DNA of 64,000 nucleotides from Lateolabrax maculatus (taxonomy: Eukaryota > Chordata > Actinopteri > Acropomatiformes > Lateolabracidae): positions 14,554,501 through 14,618,500 of the forward strand of contig CM062218.1 of assembly GCA_031216445.1 (NCBI GenBank), in the 5' to 3' direction. The notes under the pieces are model-generated. The model did not search any database, had not been told where the DNA came from, and worked only from the letters and a program-made list of their open reading frames with translations. The position numbers were made by a program, and so were the translations under genes. Positions within the stretch are counted from its first letter, which is position 1; each line of letters opens with the position of its first letter. Below, piece by piece: positions 1-12,304 of this stretch.

Positions 1-1500
1 TTGAAAACAGTAGTTACATAAAACAAATTTTATGAAACTCAGAGAAACATGCTAGCAGCAGGAGCTCTAGGGCAGCTACTGTTGAGCTGCGCTAATACAT
101 TTTTATATTATCAATGAGAATTATCACCCAACTTTTCAGTTCCCTCAGCAGTATGCAGGATTTTAACATTTTTCTGTTCATTGTGTTGCTTTTCCAGCCT
201 GCAACTTTACTGTTTTGGTTCAGTTTCACCACTATCATCAGTCTTGTTTACAGCTTTAGTAGACAGTTGTGTTCAGCAAAAATGTTCTGATAAACCCACT
301 GCACTCTGCCTGCTCAGCAATAAACAGCAGACTGACCAAGTCAGCGACGAGCTGGTGAACACAGTGGAGCATTTAGCAGCTAAAGAGCCAGATGTTCACC
401 TCAGGAGTTGGTGGTGACCAAAACAGAGCTAAAAGGAGAGTGAATTTTGCCAGGTGAACAGAAACACAGCTGTAATGTTGCTCTGTAACTGCTGATGGGT
501 AAACAGGCAACTGTTTGTTTACACATTCTCCATATCAACTTAATAAGGTGAAAATATGTCAGTGTTGTGTTAAGGGAAACAATGAGGGATTACCATTATA
601 AAAGACACATCCTGAAAAATGTTGACAGAACACCTGACAGATCACAAGATTAATAGTTTCTCTTTGTATTGTATGGTGAAGTTAACTCACTGTAGTACAT
701 GTACCTGTTACATTTGCTTTGCTATGCAGAATATTGGCCACTAGGTACAATGCTTAATACTCACAACTTTCTTGTGTTTTTCTGTCATCTGTTTGGAAAT
801 AAAGGTTAAAAACTGAGGCCAACATCTTTAATGTTGTATTGTATTGTATTGTATTGTATTTAAAGAAGAAAAATTAAGGTGAGGGGTGACTGAAAGCGGA
901 AAGTAGAGCGAGGAGGTTGAAGAGAAGATGCAGAGTAAACAACCATTTAGCAGAAAGGTTGTTACAGGTGTGTAGAGACACACACACTGCTCTTTATGTG
1001 CAGAAGCCCCTGTGATAACGTCTTGCTTGTTTCCTCACCTCACTGCACAGTCAGCTGGTTTGCCACAGCTTCACCTCCACCTCTGCAAACCACAGTGACA
1101 TCAATATGTATGGATGAACTTACAAATATAACACAGATGAATTCTTTTTCTTTCCCCTCTGTCTTTATTTTATTTATCACCATATATCTTCTTCTCACCG
1201 TCTATCTCTTCCCTTCCTCCCTTCCTCCCACCTCCTCCTCCTCCTCCTCCTCCACAACCCTCTCACAGGTGGCTGTGTCCCAGCCAGGCTCACATGGAGG
1301 CTCTTCTCATCGCCCGGGGCCTCGGCCTCTGAAGCACTCCTCTGGGAGACTCCGCCAGAGACCCAGGCCTGCACTCTTAATGCAAATATGCAGCCACACT
1401 TGAATTGAAAATCTGAGAGACTGCGGCTCTTGGAAAAAAAAAAAGTTTCACACAAGCAGCACAGATGCAACTTAGACACACAACAAAGTCCTGCGTCCTC
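1..1500. other. Gene-poor flank, mostly unassigned
   Basis: No coding exon is recognisable. The short open frames here have no family resemblance and no splice context. The stretch holds a probable interspersed repeat (about 230-560), a short GTATT tandem repeat (about 836-860) and a TCC-rich tract near 1207-1255. It ends just before an AT-rich block that looks more constrained. Confidence 0.5.
230..560. repeat. Probable teleost interspersed repeat fragment
   Basis: The segment around 340-450, containing the words gtggagcatttagcagctaa and gagttggtgg, resembles from memory a dispersed repeat seen at many loci in spiny-rayed fishes. No terminal repeats or target-site duplication could be defined, so the limits are approximate and the class is unknown. 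A repeat-library search would settle it. Confidence 0.4.
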
Positions 1501-2050
1501 CCCTCAGGGCAGTGTTATTTTTGGCTCGGCCTGGGACATATGTCACTGGGGAGCGCGTGTAGTGCCTGGTTAATTAGGGCTACCTCAAAGCAGGCATAAA
1601 AACGGAGGCGATATTTATTAGGCAGCATTTTAGCTGCTTGTCATGAGTGCGTGTCAGCACTGTAAAACAAAGTTTGAATGAGTGAGTCAGAAAATGTTCT
1701 GTAACTAACCATCGCTACCCTGCTGCTCATGGAGAGATTGACATTTCAAGTTTCTTTGCTCCAATTCATAAATACATCCTGGTGCTAGTCTCCGTGTACA
1801 CTCTCACGGAAGATGTATTCCTCTCCCAGTAGTATTTATTTGTTGTAATCAAGCGGACAGAGCGATGTTTGTCCCCTAGTGCTTGCTGTACATGACTCCT
1901 CTTACAGCAGAGCTGCAACACTGTTACACACCAGAGCCGTCTGTAAATGTGTGATAATTTACGATGGCCATTTTGAGGTGGTTATGTAAAAGCAGTCTTG
2001 TTTAATTTTGCACTGAAAGCTAATAAATCCCAGAGGTAGTGTGAGTTAGT
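1500..2050. promoter_or_regulatory. Candidate conserved non-coding element, dlx6a far upstream
   Basis: This block mixes balanced GC with motifs such as ggttaattagggc near 1567, ataaaaacgg and gatatttatta, and has no low-complexity sequence. That texture differs from the flanking repeats and is typical of vertebrate developmental enhancers. No conservation was measured. The call rests on texture and on the known presence of DLX5/6 enhancers far upstream of DLX6 in other vertebrates. Confidence 0.25.
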
Positions 2051-4682
2051 GTTACTGTGACTGTTGTTGTGATGAAAATTAGTTGCAGCCAGTAGGTGTT
2101 GATACACTTAACAAGTGAAATAAACTTTATTATCAATGGGTACTGAAATTATACATTCCCCTGTACAGATTTATTTCTTCAGAGGGGTGAGATTGTTAGT
2201 TTATACAGTTTTTCTGTTAACAATCTAGGAAAACCCATTGCCACAATGCAATGATAGCTTATATATGGACATTTTTAAGTATATAGAAATAAAGCAACTT
2301 GCTCGAAACAAGGAAAATCTTCTACTGTTACTTTTTTTTTTCACGTTGATGTTCATCTGTTGGTTCTAGCCAGCTGACACGACACGTGGAATTACAGTGA
2401 ACTAGTAGCGGTGATAACACTTACTGAGACTACACAAAGTTAGCTCTTGCAAGTAGTAAGAAATGACCTGTGTGTGTGTGTCCGAAACTCTTATCGAGCA
2501 GCACAGGTTAAAAGCACAGACGCCCCCTCAAAAAAGCAACGTTACCATCGATAAGATTCCCGCCGTTTGCCTGCTGCACAAGTTAAAAGCATTACTTTTT
2601 TCAAACTCCTCAATGTGACATTGATGTAGTGTACACAACAAAATACCTGTTCACCTGTTTGTCTTCCTCCAGCGAATACAAAGACTATTGTTTCTGGTTG
2701 CGTGTGGAGTATTTTGGCCACTTCACACCTGTCATTCACATCTATCCCAGCCTGTCCATTCAGCAGAGTGAGGGGAGGGTCACTTTTTTTTCTGGGAACT
2801 GCACTCATTTTCCCAGTGAACGGACAAATATGTGATTGTCTACTTTATACAAAAGATAGCCAACCTAACAATTGTCCCCACAAAGACAGATTCATGAACA
2901 GACATGGACGTGTCCTTCCGGTGAATGACTCCGACGTTAGAGCTGAATTCTCACATCTGAGCACATCTGAGAGCATATTGTGGTACTAATAATGATAATA
3001 TCACTGCAATAATATCATAGCTGCATCTTCTTTTTTTCACCATATTGCATGTCTGTGAAAGCTCGTATAACATTGTAATGTGAGCTGGTTGATTTAAGGG
3101 TTCTGGTTTCATGATTGTTGGCCTGGAGGAGAGTGGGTTGTGGTTAGGAGTGAGGGTGCCAACAGAGGCCATGTGATAGGCATTACCTCAGAGCGAGGTT
3201 CCATGGAGGTGATTACGCTTTAAGAGCTTTTTAATGCTCATTAACACTTCTGGCTCCTCTCAGGCCTGGGTTTAAATCCTGGTTACTTCTCCCTGTAGGT
3301 GACATGAATAGTGAAAAAACATGTATCAAAAAGAAAACGATAAATTCCAAAATTGTGTTAAATTTTGACATTTCTGCTGATGATAGCATATATACCGGTA
3401 AATGTGTTGGTAGGATTCTGACACACCTGAGTGGCTTTTTTTGGAGTAAGTGTCGCAATATCTAGATACTATCCAGACCCTCTTAAGTCTCCATAAACAT
3501 GGAGTTTGTACGGTGCTACTGGCATTTATATAAACCCACTTAAATACTCAGCACGCATTACATTAAACATTAAGTTAACAATTTGTCACAGAAAGACTGA
3601 AAGCAGAGCATTCAGTAAACTGTAAACATGTTGTTTGGTTACATTACATTACCACACCTAGCACACCAAGTTTTAAACAAGGATTGGCAGTGCACCATAC
3701 ACAGGTTCTGCTCACTTTCCCTGCAAGTTATAATAGTTTGCTTTTACTGGAATTAGAGGAAAATATCAAACTTGCTGAGCGCTGTTAAGCTCACGCAGTG
3801 ATTGTTAACACAGTACTGTCGTAATAGTCTTACAAATAGGTATTTTCCACCTTGCGTGCATGCATAAATGTGATTATGGTGAGAGCAGCATGATCACCTA
3901 CTAGAATTAAACATAGCTGTATTACACTATTTAAAATTATTACTCTGTCTCATAATTTTATGAGCCTCCATTCAACGTTTTTCTCCAGTTTTCTCCGTTC
4001 CACTTTAACTTCATAGCTCCTTGGCTCTGGCAATTTAGCATAAATAATTTGTTGATGGCCACATGCTTCACTGCAGAAACATTAGAAGGATGGAAAGAAA
4101 GCTATATTCTGGTCACAAACTCTAACAGGGAGTTGTTGAAATGGGGGACATAATATCTGTGTTACATTTATAGATATGATTCATCGTGCCATTCTCTTTG
4201 CTAAAACCTCAAATCTTTTCCCCTGATTTTACAGTAGTAGCCATCTTGTTTCTTCTACTGGCACCATTTGGCCTTCACAGATGGGTTTTAGGGTACGAAC
4301 GGCCTGTAAATGCTGCCAGAAATCTATGCCAGACCCTAAGAAATTGAGACTATAAGGGCTTCACCAAACCATTGCACTGACCCAGACACTAATCACAGGT
4401 TGCTGAACCAAGTCATGATAGCTGGTGTATTTATGAACGTGCAAAATCAACAGGGAACTAAGTGAAAATAGTCAGTTGCCATCTACTTCCTCTGCCCCCT
4501 TTTTTTATTATCTGACACAAGTATTCATCTTGTCAGCGGTCAGTGATGCCTCATGTTTGATGGTGTATCAGGTGTACCTTATGACGCATCACTCACATTA
4601 TCTAGAAACTAAGACAGCGGTAAAAGTATTCGCAAGTAATTTGATAGCACATGATTCTTCAAAACCATGAATATTTCCGTCT

Positions 4683-4800
4683 TAAAGGAATAGTTCAGGC
4701 TTTTAGGAAATACCCGTATTTGTTTTTTTTCTGAGAGATTGATATCATGTGTTATTATTGTGTAGCAATAAATTGTGTAAACTGGAAACAATATGTCTAC
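4683..4800 (+). repeat. SINE-like fragment
   Basis: It opens with aaaggaatagttcaggcttt and a ggaaatac motif, then ctgagagattgatatcat. This layout resembles a very common dispersed teleost repeat whose consensus contains 'aaaggaatagttc ... gggaaatac ... gagagtt'. The match is from memory and diverged; the 3' limit is uncertain. Confidence 0.45.
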
Positions 4801-6049
4801 CAGGAACTTTAAAGATGTCTTCTTTACAGGATGTATTTTGTTTTTTGTAACCCGTACATGAACAGATATGTAAAAACACCAGTTGGTGGTTTTAGGGCGT
4901 GTCACGTGGCCAGATCCTCTTGGTCAAGCACACGTTTTGGTCTCTGTTGGGGCCGTCCGTTTTTTAAACAGTGCTGCATCAATCCTTACCTTGTGGAAAG
5001 GTGTTGTGAGCTTGGCCACGCTACACCCCGCAGTTTGCTCGACGCCCTGGTGCCCACGCCAGCGCGCTCGTAATATTTGCCACTGCACCGCTGATTAAGT
5101 TCTGTTTATAAGCGGTGATGCTTGGGGTAACAAGCTAAAGTCGCTGTGAGGCAGATGAGTTTTACGAACTCGGCAAAACAGCCTTCTCTGCAATTGTTCC
5201 ACTTGTGGTGTCAAGTTCAAACCGCTTCCACGTACTTCTCCGATGGTTTGCTGTCAGGATTATAAGTTCAGCACATATTGCTAGCTTTCCCCTTTTTTCG
5301 TTAGGAAAGCATAACCTCCCCTGAAACCACAAACTGTCCGTCTTGCATTTTATTTACAGGTTAAATGTGAAACATTTTTTACTTTGGACAAGCCAGGCTC
5401 GCTGTCTCCAGTGTAAGCTTGGCTAAACACATTCTGACTCCAGCTCTGGAGAAGACATGAAATTCATATCAGTCTTCTCAGGTCACTCTTGGCAAGATCA
5501 AGCTTGATTCCCAAAATGTTGAACTTCTTATATAATATATTACTAATAACAAAGACTTAAACATGACTTCTGTGCGAAGAACTCTGAAACAACATTACAG
5601 GATCTTCCATCATCTGTAAGTTTGGTTTATGTGATTAATACTTCTGGGGTTTTCATCAAACAGTGGTTTACTTGAATATTTATGCAACCTCTCAGTGAAT
5701 TGCGAGGGCCTTGCAAAACTCCCCCCAGTCTTGATTAATTTGATTAATTGATAACACAGCCGAGTCGAAGCTTGCAGAAGATTTATTCAACACTAAGGTC
5801 TAACATATTATTGAAAAGCTTAGGCTGAAAAATGGCTAAGGGACACGTTGGTTTGTTTTGGCTTGGGAGCCTTGTTCCATTCTACAAAATGGGTTTGCAG
5901 ACTACTGGTGTGGAGCCGCTCTCTTTTATTTGACTATGTGCCTCACTGTGAGAAAGGAAAAAATGGCTTTGTATAATCACCAACCAGCCATATGGCCCCA
6001 AAAAAAGGAAAAAATGTTGGCAACTGTTTTTTTGTGCAGAACATTAAAA

Positions 6050-6063
6050 AGAGAGCGAGAGAG

Positions 6064-6100
<37 letters not shown>

Positions 6101-6237
6101 CGTTTCTGACCGCAACTCATAAACCGCACTTTATTTAGACTGGCGTGCACCCATTATTTGTTCACAGGGGCTTTCAGTCAGTCTGAGGGAAATATGTTCC
6201 AGCATCTGGGGGGAGGAGAGGGAGGGAAAGGGGGATG

Positions 6238-6276
<39 letters not shown>
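6050..6276. repeat. Two GA microsatellites
   Basis: GAGA arrays occupy about 6050-6102 (interrupted by GAGC units) and 6241-6276. Short open frames across them are artefacts of the repeat. Confidence 0.9.
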
Positions 6277-6279
<3 letters not shown>

Positions 6280-7139
6280 GTGGGATGAACTCTTGCCAGG
6301 TGTCGGCCGTTGCCATGGCGTTCCATCAGGCGACTCCATTGCGGCTCGGCGGGCTCATCAGAGACTGAATGCCAATGGGAGGGCGTTTGCTCCGTGGAGA
6401 AACCGAAAGTGGCTCTAAAGCACTGGGCTCAAACCAACCCCCCACCCACCCAGCCCAGTATACGGGAATGTATAGAATGTGACCTGTTTGTGTGATGCAT
6501 GATTGACAGGGAGAGTCCATATAATGCACTCAGGGCTGGCTTTCTCGGTTAAGTGTGCCGCTGCAAATTCCAACGTTTTCTGTGACATATCGAGGAGAGT
6601 TGGATTTAAAATAGGACTTGGTCATTCCTGTTAGGCGGATTATTTGCTGGTGAGCAGATGAATTTACATTATTTCTTTCTTTTTGTATCCAACCACAGGC
6701 TTTGCAAGTACCAGGGTTTCATTTTTTTTTGTGTGTGTGTGTGTGGGGGGGGGGGGAGGGATTCTTCACAACGATATGATCCAGCTGCAGCCATGGCAGG
6801 AATTAGGATGTCACTTTTACATCCACAAAGCATGATTTGCTTCAAACTCCAGATATCAGTGACATTTTGTCTTAACCACTCTCATGCTGCTATGGTATGA
6901 ATGGTTTACATTATTATCCTCTCCCCTACCCATGGTTCCTCGCAGAGTTTCCATGTTCATGAATATTATGTGGCATTGTTGCAAATGTCACCATCATCAT
7001 CATCATTGATACACAAAACAGCTCTATCTCTATTCACCTATATTCCTGCTCAGCAGCAACTGTACATATTCACAAACTGAATAGGCCTCGCTCGCTGCAA
7101 CTCTTAGCAACTGTTGCTATGTGTAACATTGTTGAACTC

Positions 7140-7560
7140 CACCTCTCGCTCGCTCTTCAAACACGAATGACTAATCCATCACGGAGCACACTGAAAGCTC
7201 TTGGTGAGGCCTCTGGAGCCGCTTGACGCCCCCCATGACCCTCTCCTGGATGTTTCCTCATTACTTTATAATGTATTCACGCTTATGCTTCCATGGCGCT
7301 CGCCCTGGCCTCGTAATGGGAGGAAGCAGTGAGCTGTTCCAATGCATACGAGCCCGGCACAATTTGCACTTCATTTTATTAACAAAAAACAGCCAGCCCA
7401 GCTTCTGGCGGTGCCTTGCCAAAGCTCACCAGGCTCCAGTGCGCACTGCCGACAAATTTCCTGCAATGTGACGACAGGATAGAGTCTCTCAGCATCAGTG
7501 GGGTACCTCCGCTGGCCCCCGGGAGATGCTGTCATTATGCGTGTTTGCAATCATGGGAGC
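7140..7560. promoter_or_regulatory. Candidate conserved non-coding element
   Basis: About 400 bases of complex sequence without repeats. It includes an AT core (tcattactttataatgtatt near 7257) and a homeodomain-like stretch (cattttattaac near 7371), flanked by low-complexity DNA. This is the texture of a developmental enhancer upstream of dlx6a. It is inference only: no alignment was available. Confidence 0.3.
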
Positions 7561-10500
7561 TGAATACCTTGGCTGGAAGTGAGTGGAGAGGACTGACGGA
7601 GGCAGAGGGAGAGGGGAAAAGAGATTGAGTGAGGGAGAGAGAAAGAGAGAATGAATGTTTCGGCTCCTCTGCTGTGTTTTGAGCTTTCTGAAATGCATGT
7701 GCTATCATAGCAGTGCTGTGTTTACCACAGCAGGAGGCAAACACAGAGTCGCAGAGGAGAAGCGCGGAAACGCCAGACACAGTAAAATGAGCAAAATACA
7801 TACATTAGGACTCTCTGTATTCACTGCACACAAGCCGAGCTGAGGGGGAAAAACTCATTTCAATATAAATGGATGACAAGCAGGGAGCGTGTGTCTTTAT
7901 ATCAGCTTTTGAACATCTCTCTCTTTTTTTTTTTTTTTTTTTGCTCACCCCATGGAAATATCCAGCAGAAGCCCTGGGACGAGTTTTGCTGGGAAGTCAG
8001 GATGTCAATGTTAATTTTTCTTCCCGTTGCTAAGGAGACTCTCTCTCACAGCGGCCCCGGTTCCCTCCCCCATGGTCACCGTGCTTTCAGTCAAAGGAGC
8101 CTTTCTGTTTCCAGTCTTCTCCGTTGTGCAATCAGACATTGAGGAACATCTCCGCATCAGGCTGCTCCGTGGACCGGGAGACCCCAACATCTGGGGGCTG
8201 TATTGATTTCCAGTGCGGGGAAAATGTCTCCCCAGTGAGTTATTCAGAGCAGCTACTTTAGCACACAGCCAATCTTCTGCTGTGATTGTCACGCCAGTGT
8301 TTTGATGGCGGGGTGTAGTAGCCGCTTGTCTTACACAGTAGTAACACAAGCAAGCACTTTAATATATCAATACCATACCCCCCTTCAAGCTGGAGGCTTA
8401 GCTGGTAGCCACATCAAGGGGAAATTGCTAATGTGAGGACAAGTTGCAAGGAAAGCATTGTAAACACTGAACATTTTAGTCTGTCAACGCCTAGTCAGAA
8501 GGGGAAATCGCTGAAACAAATAGCTGTTGTGTGGCTGCCAAAAAAATGATCCCTCTCAGCCTCCATAGTCACCTTTCAGACTGACACACCGTGCTAGTCA
8601 TCATGTAACACATCAGGAGCTTAAAGGAACAATATCGAAGATCTCCGTTTCGTTTTCTTTGGTGGCACTGTGGCAATATGTGGTGAATGCTGGTGTGTTT
8701 TTTTGACCTCGTTTCCTAGAGATCCAAACAATGTCGCCTGTATGACCTCAGTCAGTTGTTTCTTTTTATTTGGATTTTCACTTGTTTTTGAAGTTTCATT
8801 GTCGCCATCGATCTTTCCTTTGTTCGTTCTGCCGCTTGTGATTTTTCCCGGGTATGTCGCCACTGACACCCCGTTTGTAGTACTGCAAATGCAACGGCTT
8901 TAATCAGTGGGCCATAGGCTCAATCACCATTGTGTTACCTCGTTTGATAAAGAATAGTGACTTCACAGATATTTATTTAAACGAAAATCTTCGAGATTAT
9001 TACTTTAAGGGGGTTTAGATGATATGCTGTGTGGCTTGTATGCACTGCCAAGCAAAAACGCCTTTCACTTTACTGGGCTTGTTCACTCCCTGCAACTGCA
9101 AAAAAAAAAAAACTACACTGCAGGTCATTCAGTCACCACATCTCTGCCCTGCTATCACATTCTGAGCTGCCTTGTTGGTGAGACATCTTCAAATCCTTCA
9201 ATCAATCACAAGAGGAGTTCTTAGTACTAGGGTTGGACTAGTAAAGAAGCATTGTGCTGCTCAAAGTCTTGATTTTTACCTCATGTTACCCTCATAGCGT
9301 CATTTCATTGTTTTTCTTGTCCTCCTGAAAATGTTTTCTTATGTTCTTCCAACAGGTTCAGTTGTTGGCTGCCATTTGAAAAATTAACATATTTTTAAAA
9401 TAACACCAAAGAGAGTGAATGTTTTAAATCATTTTATTCCGTATCAAACAGTGAGATACAGTCTGAAGGTTTCATTTGCACCTGACAGATTTAATTACAT
9501 TACAATTAGACATTTCCTGCAATAACAATATAATTATTGTACACATTTATCAAACTAGAAATTTGTCTTCATCAACCTAATAGTAGAAATCCATTTTAAT
9601 CCTAAACCTTTATTTCATATTCAGGACTAAAACACATTATTTTCTATATTAATCCTTTAGTGTATGAAATGTAAAGAAAATAGTGGAAAAATTACAGTTC
9701 ATGACAGTTCCCCAGAGCCCAAGGTTAAATATTGAAATGTCTTGTTTTGTCTGACCAACAGCTTAAAAAACCCCAGATAATCTATTTACAATGATAGAAA
9801 ACTGACAAAAGCAGCAAATACTCACATTGGAAAAGCTGCAAGCCAATGAACATTTGGCATTTTGGCTTGAAAAATGAAGCATAAAAGTGAAATAATTAAT
9901 TGATTATCAAAATAGTTGCAGAGAATGAGTCAAATCAAACTGTTTCATTACACATTCAGAGCACATACAGAATGACAGCTGCACACTTGCCTTTAACATG
10001 GAAATTGGCCAAGCCATAAGAAAAGATCTTAAACTGATTTCTTCTAAGTGCATATGCAGGCAACAGAGTTGCTGGCTGAGGGCTAAACAGGGAAAAGACA
10101 AAAATGACAGGGATTTCACCATTGAATCCCTTTAGCAGGCCACTGACACATGAATGAGGGCAAAGAGAGAGAAAAGAGAGAAGAGAGAGAGAGAGAGCGA
10201 CGGAGGGAGGGAGAGAAAAAAAAAGAGTAGACAACCAATTTGGGAGTAATGCAACTAAAAACTGACAAGTGTAATTTCATCCATCTGGGCCGATGTGTAA
10301 AAAGCGCTGCTCCGAACATTCCCCATGATTCCCCCTGATTGATCTTCCCCTGGTCTGAAACACCTATTATTAGCCACGAGCCTAATAGCACCAGGATGGC
10401 TCAGCGCTCTCCCAGGGGCCAATTCTCCGGTCATCTGCCCCTCACTCACCACAGCTGTGGAAACCAACCAGGGAGAGGGAGGAGAGACAGGGGGGAGGAG

Positions 10501-11172
10501 ATGAGAAGATGGAGCTGCCAAGAGGGGATGGAGGCGTACCTATGGGGGGGGGGGGAGGAAAAGGGGGAGAGAGGTATGGGGTTAGGGAGAGAGGGAGTGA
10601 GGTTGAGGGCAGAGGAAGAGAGGGGTAGAGTGGGTATGAAGAGGAATATGGAGAGGAGAGAAAGGGGACGGGATGGAGGAGAGATGGAGACCGGTGGCTG
10701 GACATGCACGGGGGTGGGGGACATGAGAGGAAAGTGGGCGTGATGGAAAAGCCAGGGGGAGATATTGGAGAGGGGAAAATGTGGAGACAAAGAGAAAAAA
10801 AAAAAGTTATTCATAAGCATTTATCCTCCTAAAAAAATCAATTTCGGCCTTTGCTGATTGTTGAAATTAAAAACGTAATGCAGTATATTCACTCTGTTAG
10901 TGCTCGTTTTAATTATCCGGGTGGAAAAAAGCTGTGAAAAGGGTATCACCAGGACATGATCTTTGCAGTTCCCCAGGTGAGGAAGCTGCACTCACGTGCT
11001 ACTGCCGGGCCTACAATACACCAGAGAACGCTTGACTAAAGTCACAGTGAGCTTGTTTAAATTGAATTAAAACTGTAGGCCAAACAGTTGTTTCAGGGGT
11101 TTTCTGGACGTCATATTGTTGCTATTTAAGTTTTCAATTTATTTAATTAAGCTTATTTTAAATGATCTTAAC
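7561..11172. other. Intergenic, low-complexity and AT-rich spacer
   Basis: No gene is seen. It contains a T run at about 7923-7942, complex sequence at about 7960-8330 and 10250-10460 that could be regulatory, an AT-rich block at about 9300-9900, GA-rich DNA at 10160-10230 and a long purine tract at about 10465-10800. None could be assigned to a family. Confidence 0.45.
10465..10800 (+). repeat. Purine-rich (GA/G) tract
   Basis: Roughly 335 bases are strongly biased to A and G on the + strand, with GGGGGGGGGG near 10546 and repeated GAGAGG/GGAGAG units. Overlapping open frames on both strands, of Ser/Pro/Leu composition on the minus strand, come from this bias and are not genes. Confidence 0.85.
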
Positions 11173-11516
11173 AGTAACGCTTTATGTTAAGTCCCCAGAT
11201 TTAGCATTTATAAGCAGTATATAAACATTTAAGAAATAGTTTATAACACACTATAATGTAGTCGTGGTGTTGTTTATTTATATTTATCTACATCTATAAC
11301 GCCTCCTGTGGACACCCATAAGTGGGGGCTGGTGTGTAAGCAGATAATGAATGACAACATAGTAAAACACAGTTGTAACAATAAAGATTATGAATACTGT
11401 ACACCTTAATCCTTTAATACCTGCTTACACTACTACATTACAGTGTTGTAAACCATTTATTAAATGCTTATATACTGCTAAATGCTAAATATGGGGACTT
11501 AAAATAAAGTGTTACC
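11173..11516. mobile_element. Foldback / MITE-like DNA element
   Basis: The ends are long inverted repeats. The left arm (11173-11261) starts agtaacgctttat. The right arm (11433-11516), read on the minus strand, starts ggtaacactttat. The arms stay alignable for about 85 bases, sharing taagtccccat/ga, tttagcattta and agcagtatata. The inner 170 bases encode nothing. Length, structure and absence of a transposase fit a non-autonomous DNA transposon. I could not define a target-site duplication or name the superfamily. Confidence 0.75.
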
Positions 11517-11779
11517 ATACAAATCATGAAATTGACACATTTTCATAAAAATTAAGTAAAGAGATTGAAAACCATTCACACCAAAATATTCAAAGTTGAA
11601 CAAACTTGAACCATTTTCAACAGATGATAACGAAAGACAGTGTTCAAGGTTCCTAACCCAGAATTGCCATCATGGTGCCCAAGGTTAGATGTCAACAATA
11701 AGAAAGTTTGCAACATGAAACATGTTGATTGCTGTCTGACTCTTTTGGAAGATTTTGCGATGGATTAAGGTCAGAAGTC

Positions 11780-12245
11780 ATCTGTTAATCGCCCCTTCAG
11801 TCTCTTTGATTGAGTGAGCCCTCAGGTGAGGCGTAATGCATTTTCAAGGGCAATGATGACAATAATTGGCTACCTTCACTTCACCAAAATGGACAAAGTC
11901 CTAAAAATCTCTCCACTCGAATCTGACAGTTCAGAGCAAATGAAAATAAAGGCCCTGAGGGCTTTCCAGGCTACAAATTAATAACTATGATATTATGAGG
12001 CTGGCTGTAGACATGATCCTTTGGCCAACTCATTAAGCTGATCTGTGATCTGTGGTGTGATAACTCAGAGGACCCTGGACTGTCCCGCTTACAAGTGTTT
12101 CACAGCAGTTTATAGGATTCTTTTGTAAAGCTCGTATTTTAATTTCCAAGGCCCAAGTGTCCCGGTTGATTCATAAATGCAGCCTATTTAATTTCAAGAA
12201 TGAAATATGCAGATCACCATAACTGAAAGGCCATTGAATTGATGA
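11780..12245. promoter_or_regulatory. Candidate conserved non-coding element
   Basis: A 450-base block of complex, repeat-free sequence carries many homeodomain-type cores (aataattggc near 11871, acaaattaataac near 11973, gtattttaatttcc near 12134) and ends against a long T run. Among the blocks left of dlx6a this is one of the most enhancer-like in texture. No conservation data were available. Confidence 0.35.
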
Positions 12246-12258
12246 TATTTTGTCTTCT

Positions 12259-12259
<1 letters not shown>

Positions 12260-12300
<41 letters not shown>

Positions 12301-12304
12301 TTTT
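12260..12304. repeat. Poly(T) tract
   Basis: An uninterrupted run of 35 T, then AC and a further T run. It may be the tail of a minus-strand retroposed copy, but no recognisable body adjoins it. Confidence 0.9.

Larger units (their letters stand above)
2051..7139. other. Intergenic, no gene seen
   Basis: No coding exon or RNA gene is recognisable. It contains a SINE-like fragment near 4680-4800, purine microsatellites at about 6050-6102 and 6241-6276, and a TG run followed by a G run at about 6730-6758. The rest is unremarkable AT-rich spacer. Confidence 0.5.

Noticed and set aside
996..1403. A 135-codon + strand frame
   Set aside because: It is Ser/Pro-rich because of a TCC tract, with no recognisable domain and an overlapping frame on the other strand.
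3180..3300. Possible tRNA B-box word (gggtttaaatcctgg)
   Set aside because: No matching A box at the right distance and no cloverleaf could be drawn.
10339..10820. Overlapping frames on both strands
   Set aside because: They follow from the purine-rich tract: Gly/Glu/Arg on one strand, Ser/Pro/Leu on the other.
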